Shown one piece after another: positions 59,717 to 64,000 of a DNA stretch of 64,000 bases (positions within the stretch are counted from its first letter, which is position 1; each line of letters opens with the position of its first letter). Location of the stretch: NCBI GenBank assembly GCA_944325195.1, contig CALUZB010000002.1, forward strand, positions 1 through 64,000, in the 5' to 3' direction. Position numbers and translations under genes: made by a program. Below the pieces are notes generated by a model, which was not told the DNA's origin, ran no database searches, and saw only the letters and a program-made list of their open reading frames with translations. The stretch comes from an uncultured Desulfovibrionaceae bacterium. Lineage in GTDB: Bacteria; Desulfobacterota; Desulfovibrionia; Desulfovibrionales; Desulfovibrionaceae.

Positions 59717-61972
59717 TCATTTCCCATCTGTAGGAATTGCCGCCTCTGATGCCTTGGCGGGGGCGGCGTTGTTACCGGCCGCCGGTTCGGGAGAAGCCGG
59801 AGAAGCGGCGAAAGTCTGGGCTTCCAGGCCTGTGCCGCCCAGAGGAGCGGCCCCTTTGGGCTGCACCACCACGGCTTTTACCCCCCAGCCGGGCAGATTG
59901 AAGCTTATTGCAGACCCGGCCGGGCCGAGACTTTTACCGCTGAACGGATCAACCAGTTTTGCCCCGGTCAGGGTTGTGCCGGGTTGGGGAACGGCGCTCA
60001 GAGGCACGCTCCCACTGACCTTATCCCGGCTGAAGTTGGTGGCGGCCAGCATAATTCCTTTGTTGTCCGGAAGCACGGTAGCGGTGATGACCAGTCCTTT
60101 CCCGTCGGTTTTAATTCTGCCTGCGTAACGACCGGCAGCCACTCCGGTGCGGTCGCGCATGGCCGCCAGCTCACCCAGGCGGGTGAGAAACGAGGTTTTA
60201 TCCGCCGCCTGAAGATCCAGACCGGGGTAGAGGGCCGGCAAGGCGACCACGCCGCGCTGGGAAATTTGAATGCGGTTGCGCTCGCCAAGCAGGTTTACCC
60301 CGCCGACCGGCGTCTGGTCCGGCTCGTCCGTCCGGGAATGGGATTCCTTGGGGAGCTGGCCCGGGGGCAGAACCCCCAGAGCATCGTGGGCCGGAATGAC
60401 GAACAGACCCGGCTGGGCGGCCAGGAAAAAGGCCAAGGCCGCGTGCCCCTGCTGAATTTTCTGTTTCTGAGCATCGCTGATGTCCGCGCCGGGTTGAAGC
60501 CCCATTGCCAGGGCGGCGAGCGTAGCGCCGGAGGCCTGTAAATTGCGCCGGTCAGTTGCAAGCAGGCCGTCTGTGCCGGGATACTTCACGAGATCCCGGT
60601 AAGCTTCCTTGGATTCATGCAGGCCGTTGTCGTAAAGCAGGCCGTCCACGCCGGGCAGGCTGTGGGCCAGGTGGCTGAAATCAATCTGCTCTGCATAGCA
60701 GCGATCCAAAGTAAGCCGCAACAGCGCGGCATTGCCGGTAAGCAGGGCGTGACCGGCGCCGGTGGTGAGCAGGACGTCGTCGCTGAAATCCTGTTTCTGA
60801 GTTTGAAAGTACTTAAGCCGGGACAGGGGCAGGCGATCCCGGTTCCAGGACCAGCCGCCGTAACGGCGGATTTCCAGGCCCACATCGGCGGCGGCGCCTA
60901 AACCCGGCTCCAAGGCGGCGCTTCCGGGCACCGGTTCGGCGTGCGGCATCAGACCGAACAGGGGCTCCACACTGCTGCTGACCAGGGCCGCGCCCAACTC
61001 GCCCACCCCGCGCACAATGCCGCCGCTCACAATCCGGCGCCCGGCCGCGGAAGGGTCACCCCAGTTGAGGACGGCGCGCCGGGGGGAGCCGTAGCAGCGG
61101 TAGGCGAAACGGCGCATCTGTCCGTCCAGGCCGCGCACTTTTCCGGTTGCCGCCCAACCGCCGGGCAAGGCCAGTTGCGCTTCCTGGGTGAATTTGGGTG
61201 CGAACAGACCGGCCGCGCCCAATTCGGCGACGGCGTCCGGCTCAATCGCTTTGACGTCCCATTCGCTTTTTGCGTCCGGGAGCAGTCCCCACAGGTTTTC
61301 CGGCACCTCCACCATGCAGTATATGCCCGGATAATTGCGCATGTTGCGGGCGGCCAGAAAGAAATCCGGCCCTATTCCGGTGGCGGCGGGTATGAGGTGA
61401 ATGCCGATTATCGCCTGGTTGGCGTTGGCCGCGTCGAGCAGGGCGAAGTATTCATCGTCGGAGCCGGCTGCATCGGAAAACCGATAGGATACCGGGTCGT
61501 CGTAATCGTCCAGCGCATAATAGGAGCCTGACCACGCCGAGCCGGAAGAAAACACCGGGGCGATATACAGGCCGCGGATATTGTTTTGGCGCAGGGCCTG
61601 CCAGAAGCCGGGGGCGCGCAATTGGGCGAAAGCGCTTTGTTTGCCTTGGGTAATCAGGGCAGTGGGGTTGACGGCCAGCCAGGTGTTGGCGTGCTTGAAC
61701 AGTTCGGCGTGAGCCTCTCCCACCGGGGAAACCTGCCAGGAAATACTGCTTCCGGAAACCACCTTAGCCAGTTCAGAGGCGTTATACAGCATGGATTGTT
61801 TTTCCAGCCATTGGGCCTGACCGGGATCGGCCCGCAATATTTCAGAGCGGGAAGGCTCTCTTGCGGCCTGGGGCCGGGTGTCGGCCAGCCCGCAGGCGGA
61901 AAGGCTCAGACAGACTGCCAGGATAACGGCCGGGGCGGTGACTCGAATTGACAAATATGTTAAATTGAACAT
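59717..61972 (-). CDS. Large GH13-like lipoprotein without recognisable catalytic residues
   Basis: The 751-residue protein has a lipoprotein signal with Cys27 (LSLSAC). The body resembles a trehalose-synthase/alpha-amylase-like barrel: FWQALRQNNIRGLYIAPVFS and AFFLAAQPGLFVIPAHDALG are typical of one bacterial group. The C-terminal part (about 610-700) has a beta domain as in GH13 proteins (LVITATVLPDNKGIML, VKAVVVQP). The usual GH13 motifs with the aspartate, glutamate and NHD are not visible. An activity is therefore doubtful; binding or structural use is possible. The last 40 residues are Ala/Pro-rich. It is alone between rpmH and the ferredoxin-nitroreductase. Confidence 0.6.
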   Translation of the reverse strand: MFNLTYLSIRVTAPAVILAVCLSLSACGLADTRPQAAREPSRSEILRADPGQAQWLEKQSMLYNASELAKVVSGSSISWQVSPVGEAHAELFKHANTWLAVNPTALITQGKQSAFAQLRAPGFWQALRQNNIRGLYIAPVFSSGSAWSGSYYALDDYDDPVSYRFSDAAGSDDEYFALLDAANANQAIIGIHLIPAATGIGPDFFLAARNMRNYPGIYCMVEVPENLWGLLPDAKSEWDVKAIEPDAVAELGAAGLFAPKFTQEAQLALPGGWAATGKVRGLDGQMRRFAYRCYGSPRRAVLNWGDPSAAGRRIVSGGIVRGVGELGAALVSSSVEPLFGLMPHAEPVPGSAALEPGLGAAADVGLEIRRYGGWSWNRDRLPLSRLKYFQTQKQDFSDDVLLTTGAGHALLTGNAALLRLTLDRCYAEQIDFSHLAHSLPGVDGLLYDNGLHESKEAYRDLVKYPGTDGLLATDRRNLQASGATLAALAMGLQPGADISDAQKQKIQQGHAALAFFLAAQPGLFVIPAHDALGVLPPGQLPKESHSRTDEPDQTPVGGVNLLGERNRIQISQRGVVALPALYPGLDLQAADKTSFLTRLGELAAMRDRTGVAAGRYAGRIKTDGKGLVITATVLPDNKGIMLAATNFSRDKVSGSVPLSAVPQPGTTLTGAKLVDPFSGKSLGPAGSAISFNLPGWGVKAVVVQPKGAAPLGGTGLEAQTFAASPASPEPAAGNNAAPAKASEAAIPTDGK

Positions 61973-62215
61973 AAATTACCGTTAATTGAGGCTTGAACAG
62001 TTTATACTGTCCGGCAACCCGTAAAACGGAAGGGCTTTTCCGGACATCTGCCTGCTTGCGGAGGCCGGGGGCGCCGTTTTCCGGTCAACCGGCGTGGGGC
62101 GGAACCCACATATCGCAAACAGCCGGAATGCAAGTTTACTCCATATTCCGAAAGGTTTAAAGCCAAAATTGTTTAGAGGAAATAAGCCGTTTTTCTCGTT
62201 AAAACAGAGGTGAAA
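61973..62215. other. Divergent spacer lipoprotein / nitroreductase
   Basis: About 240 bases between divergent genes; AT-rich at 62130-62200. No clear promoter consensus. An AGAGGTG ribosome site precedes the rightward gene. Confidence 0.35.
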
Positions 62216-63040
62216 ATGTCGTTTTTCATTGTAGATGCTCAAAAATGCCGCCGGTGTGGCGTGTGCGTGGCCGAATGCCCCAACCGGTTGATTTTACAGG
62301 ACGGCGAAACCGGCCTGCCCAAACTGCGTTATCGCGGTGAGCAGGACTGCATTCTGTGCGGACATTGCGTGGCCGCCTGTCCGTTTTACGCCCTGAATCT
62401 GGAGCCGTTGCCGGCCGCCGGATTTGTGCCGCTGGACAAAGAGCTGAAGATCAACTTTGAGCAGGGTGAGCAGTTTCTGAAAAGCCGCCGCTCAATCCGG
62501 GCATACAAAGATAAACCCGTGCCCCGCGAGGTGCTGGATCAGATTATGGATGTGGCCCGGTTCGCCCCCACGGCCAGTCACCGGCAGGAGGTGCGCTGGC
62601 TTCTGGTGGAAGACCCTGCAACGACGCATCGCATTGCCGAACTGGTGATTGAGTGGATGACAGCCGTGCGCCGGGCTGAGCCGGAACGGGCGAAACAATA
62701 CCGCATGGCCGGCCTGATTGCCGGCTGGATTAAGGGGCGGGATCTGATTTTGCGCGGGGCCCCGCATCTGGCCGTGGCCTGGACTGAGCAGCCCGGCCGC
62801 TGGGCTGCGGTTGATTGCGCCATTGCCCTTACCTATGTGGAGCTTGCCGCTCACGCCGCCGGAGTGGCCGCCTGCTGGGCCGGGTTTTTCACGCATGCGG
62901 TGGAGCATTATCCGCCCCTCAAAGAGTTGCTCGGACTGCCGCCGCAGGCGCAGGTGCACGGCGGCCAGATGTTGGGCTACGCCAGATATCCGTATCCCCG
63001 GCTTCCTTGGCGCAAACCGCTGGAGTTGCGGCGAATTTGA
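62216..63040 (+). CDS. Ferredoxin-nitroreductase fusion protein
   Basis: The 274-residue protein has two 4Fe-4S motifs at the N-terminus: CRRCGVCVAECP and CILCGHCVAACP. A nitroreductase domain follows from about residue 80: RRSIRAYKDKPVPREVLDQI, ARFAPTASHRQEVRWLLVED, VDCAIALTYVELAAHAAGVA. It would bind FMN and take electrons from the clusters. The fusion is common in anaerobes. The ATG at 62216 has AGAGGTG upstream. The substrate is unknown. Confidence 0.88.
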   Translation: MSFFIVDAQKCRRCGVCVAECPNRLILQDGETGLPKLRYRGEQDCILCGHCVAACPFYALNLEPLPAAGFVPLDKELKINFEQGEQFLKSRRSIRAYKDKPVPREVLDQIMDVARFAPTASHRQEVRWLLVEDPATTHRIAELVIEWMTAVRRAEPERAKQYRMAGLIAGWIKGRDLILRGAPHLAVAWTEQPGRWAAVDCAIALTYVELAAHAAGVAACWAGFFTHAVEHYPPLKELLGLPPQAQVHGGQMLGYARYPYPRLPWRKPLELRRI

Positions 63041-63550
63041 GCCGTTGCTCCGGTTACGCCCGGCCTCCCGGCTTTGGCGCGCTTTAACCCGGCCGACCGC
63101 AAGCTGAGGGCGGGCAGTCGGCTCTGAAATCTTTATGCTCCGTCCGCGGCGACAAGGCTATTCCACGCCGTCCCCTGAAGGCGAGGGGCAATCCGTACGC
63201 CCCTTTTTCCGGCCTGTACGTCGTCTGAGCGGGAAAGCAGGCGGCGGACAGGCGGCCCGGTGGTTGCAGGGATAACCGCTGATTTCTCTATAACCCTCAT
63301 GCGCGAAGCCGCGGCGGGGCGGGGGCGTTTGCGGCTCACGTCTGGACATACCCGATAAACTGACTATGTTAAAATCCGGCCGCACGCACATTTGTGATTA
63401 TGAGGTGTTTCTTCTGTTTTGCCGTGCCCGCTTTCCGGAAGCCTCTAAACCGCAGTCAGCATTAATCACGGCGGGGCGCAACCGCGGGAGCAGATTGACT
63501 TTGGAAAGTCGAATCGCTCCTAAGCTTTACCTGGAGCATAAACTTAAGGC
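63041..63550. other. Intergenic region before the metallophosphoesterase-like gene
   Basis: About 510 bases. A 62-codon frame (63366-63554) ends with ATGA overlap on the next start but has no ribosome site and an irregular protein, so I do not call it. TGGACA and TATGTT with 16 bases between, near 63342-63370, could be a promoter for the last gene. Confidence 0.4.
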
Positions 63551-64000
63551 ATGAGTCATCAGATTATCATCAGTGTTTTATTCTTCATTCTGGCCTGTTA
63601 TCTGGGGGTCAGGGTGATTTGTTATCTGCCGGTTCGACGGGGCTGGAAGTGGTTGTTTTTTCTGGTCTGCCTGGTGGCGTCGGAAAACTTTCTCATTCAC
63701 CGTCTGCTTTATCTGACCGGTCAGCTGGCCGCCGCGCCGCAATGGTTTTCGTTGGGCTTGAGTGTGGCCCAGGCCTTTGTGATTGTGCTGGCCTTGTTGT
63801 CGCTGGCCCGGGAAGCGGTGCTGGTGCTGTGGTTCATCATCGGGAGGACTTTTTTCAAACCCCGCCTGAGCGACCCGGCCCGGGCCCGCTCACTCTGGCT
63901 GAAGCGCATGGGGTGGTTGAGTCTGGCCTTATGCGGGCTGGCTGTGCTGATTACCGGGCAGGGGGTGTACAATGCCATGCAACTGCCCCGGGTGGAAGCG
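63551..64000 (+). CDS. Membrane protein, N-terminal part, probable metallophosphoesterase
   Basis: The ATG at 63551 opens a frame that runs to the window edge, 150 residues without a stop. It has four membrane spans: about 4-25, 32-52, 65-90, and 123-140, with a basic loop between the third and fourth (FFKPRLSDPARARSLWLKRM). This start pattern (short loops, then VYNAMQLPRVEA leading toward a likely soluble domain) resembles membrane-anchored metallophosphoesterases, but the catalytic domain is outside the window. Ribosome site AAGG is close, GGAG is far. Call is tentative for function. Confidence 0.55.
   Translation, partial: MSHQIIISVLFFILACYLGVRVICYLPVRRGWKWLFFLVCLVASENFLIHRLLYLTGQLAAAPQWFSLGLSVAQAFVIVLALLSLAREAVLVLWFIIGRTFFKPRLSDPARARSLWLKRMGWLSLALCGLAVLITGQGVYNAMQLPRVEA

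Noticed and set aside
63366-63554. A 62-codon frame ending in an ATGA overlap with the last gene
   Set aside because: The overlap is tempting, but there is no ribosome site, the protein is irregular and the region looks like a promoter.
1-64000. tRNA, rRNA, CRISPR arrays and tandem-repeat arrays
   Set aside because: I saw no cloverleaf-like TTCGA-type stretches flanked by acceptor stems, no rRNA and no regularly spaced repeats.

Overview
The window reads as a bacterial chromosome segment, most likely from a deltaproteobacterium (Desulfobacterota). The basis is indirect. Housekeeping genes lie in the familiar orders rpsB-tsf, pyrH-frr-uppS-cdsA-dxr-rseP and rpmH-rnpA-yidD-yidC-jag. A siroheme-decarboxylase-type Lrp/AsnC protein (AhbA/AhbB family) is typical of sulfate reducers and relatives with the alternative heme pathway. 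The core is GC-rich, with AT-rich islands. I cannot name a genus.

Region 1 (1-7.2 kb) is a decaying prophage head module. It starts inside the C-terminus of a MuF-like head morphogenesis protein. A group of small genes on both strands follows: an NYN-domain protein, a small membrane protein, a zinc-ribbon DUF4145 protein, short unknowns and a probable winged-helix protein. A 1203-residue ORF then joins a phage nuclease-toxin-like domain, a DUF2213 prohead-protease-like domain, coiled coil, a DUF5710 domain and a scaffold-like tail. Its last codons are a remnant of a BrnT toxin, and the following BrnA antitoxin gene is cut by an in-frame stop. No capsid gene follows, so the module is truncated.

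Region 2 (7.2-28.8 kb) is a surface-polysaccharide (O-antigen-like) locus in two converging arms. The rightward arm has a good promoter, a long leader with a terminator-like hairpin, a PseC-like aminotransferase, two methyltransferases, a chimeric pseudogene, and then a unit resembling the arrangement of ArnC/ArnEF/ArnT: polyprenyl-phosphate sugar synthase, DUF2304, GT-C transferase and small SMR-like flippase candidate. A GNAT acetyltransferase ends it. The leftward arm carries six glycosyltransferases or transferase-like genes, AsnB, three methyltransferases and the Wzm/Wzt ABC exporter with a cargo-binding Wzt C-terminus.

Region 3 (29.2-42.4 kb) is a leftward housekeeping block: ahb-like, murJ, tsaB, rseP, dxr, cdsA, uppS, frr, pyrH, then two sugar genes (a WaaE-like transferase and a DegT aminotransferase), then tsf-rpsB with its own promoter and terminator. 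Region 4 (42.4-53.4 kb) holds xerC, an HDOD protein with a small partner, dprA, a CpoB-like lipoprotein, polA, a GlmS isomerase half and rdgB, all leftward. Region 5 (53.5-64 kb) holds a rightward hydroxyacid dehydrogenase, the leftward jag-yidC-yidD-rnpA-rpmH cluster, a large GH13-like lipoprotein, a rightward ferredoxin-nitroreductase, and the start of a membrane protein that runs off the window.

The most notable signals are the fused phage ORF ending in a decayed brnTA pair, the Arn-like lipid-sugar unit, and a palindromic element that recurs just upstream of three separate leftward genes. Several core proteins also depart from their families: a proofreading-deficient PolA, a glutaminase-less GlmS, and an rnpA without a normal start codon.
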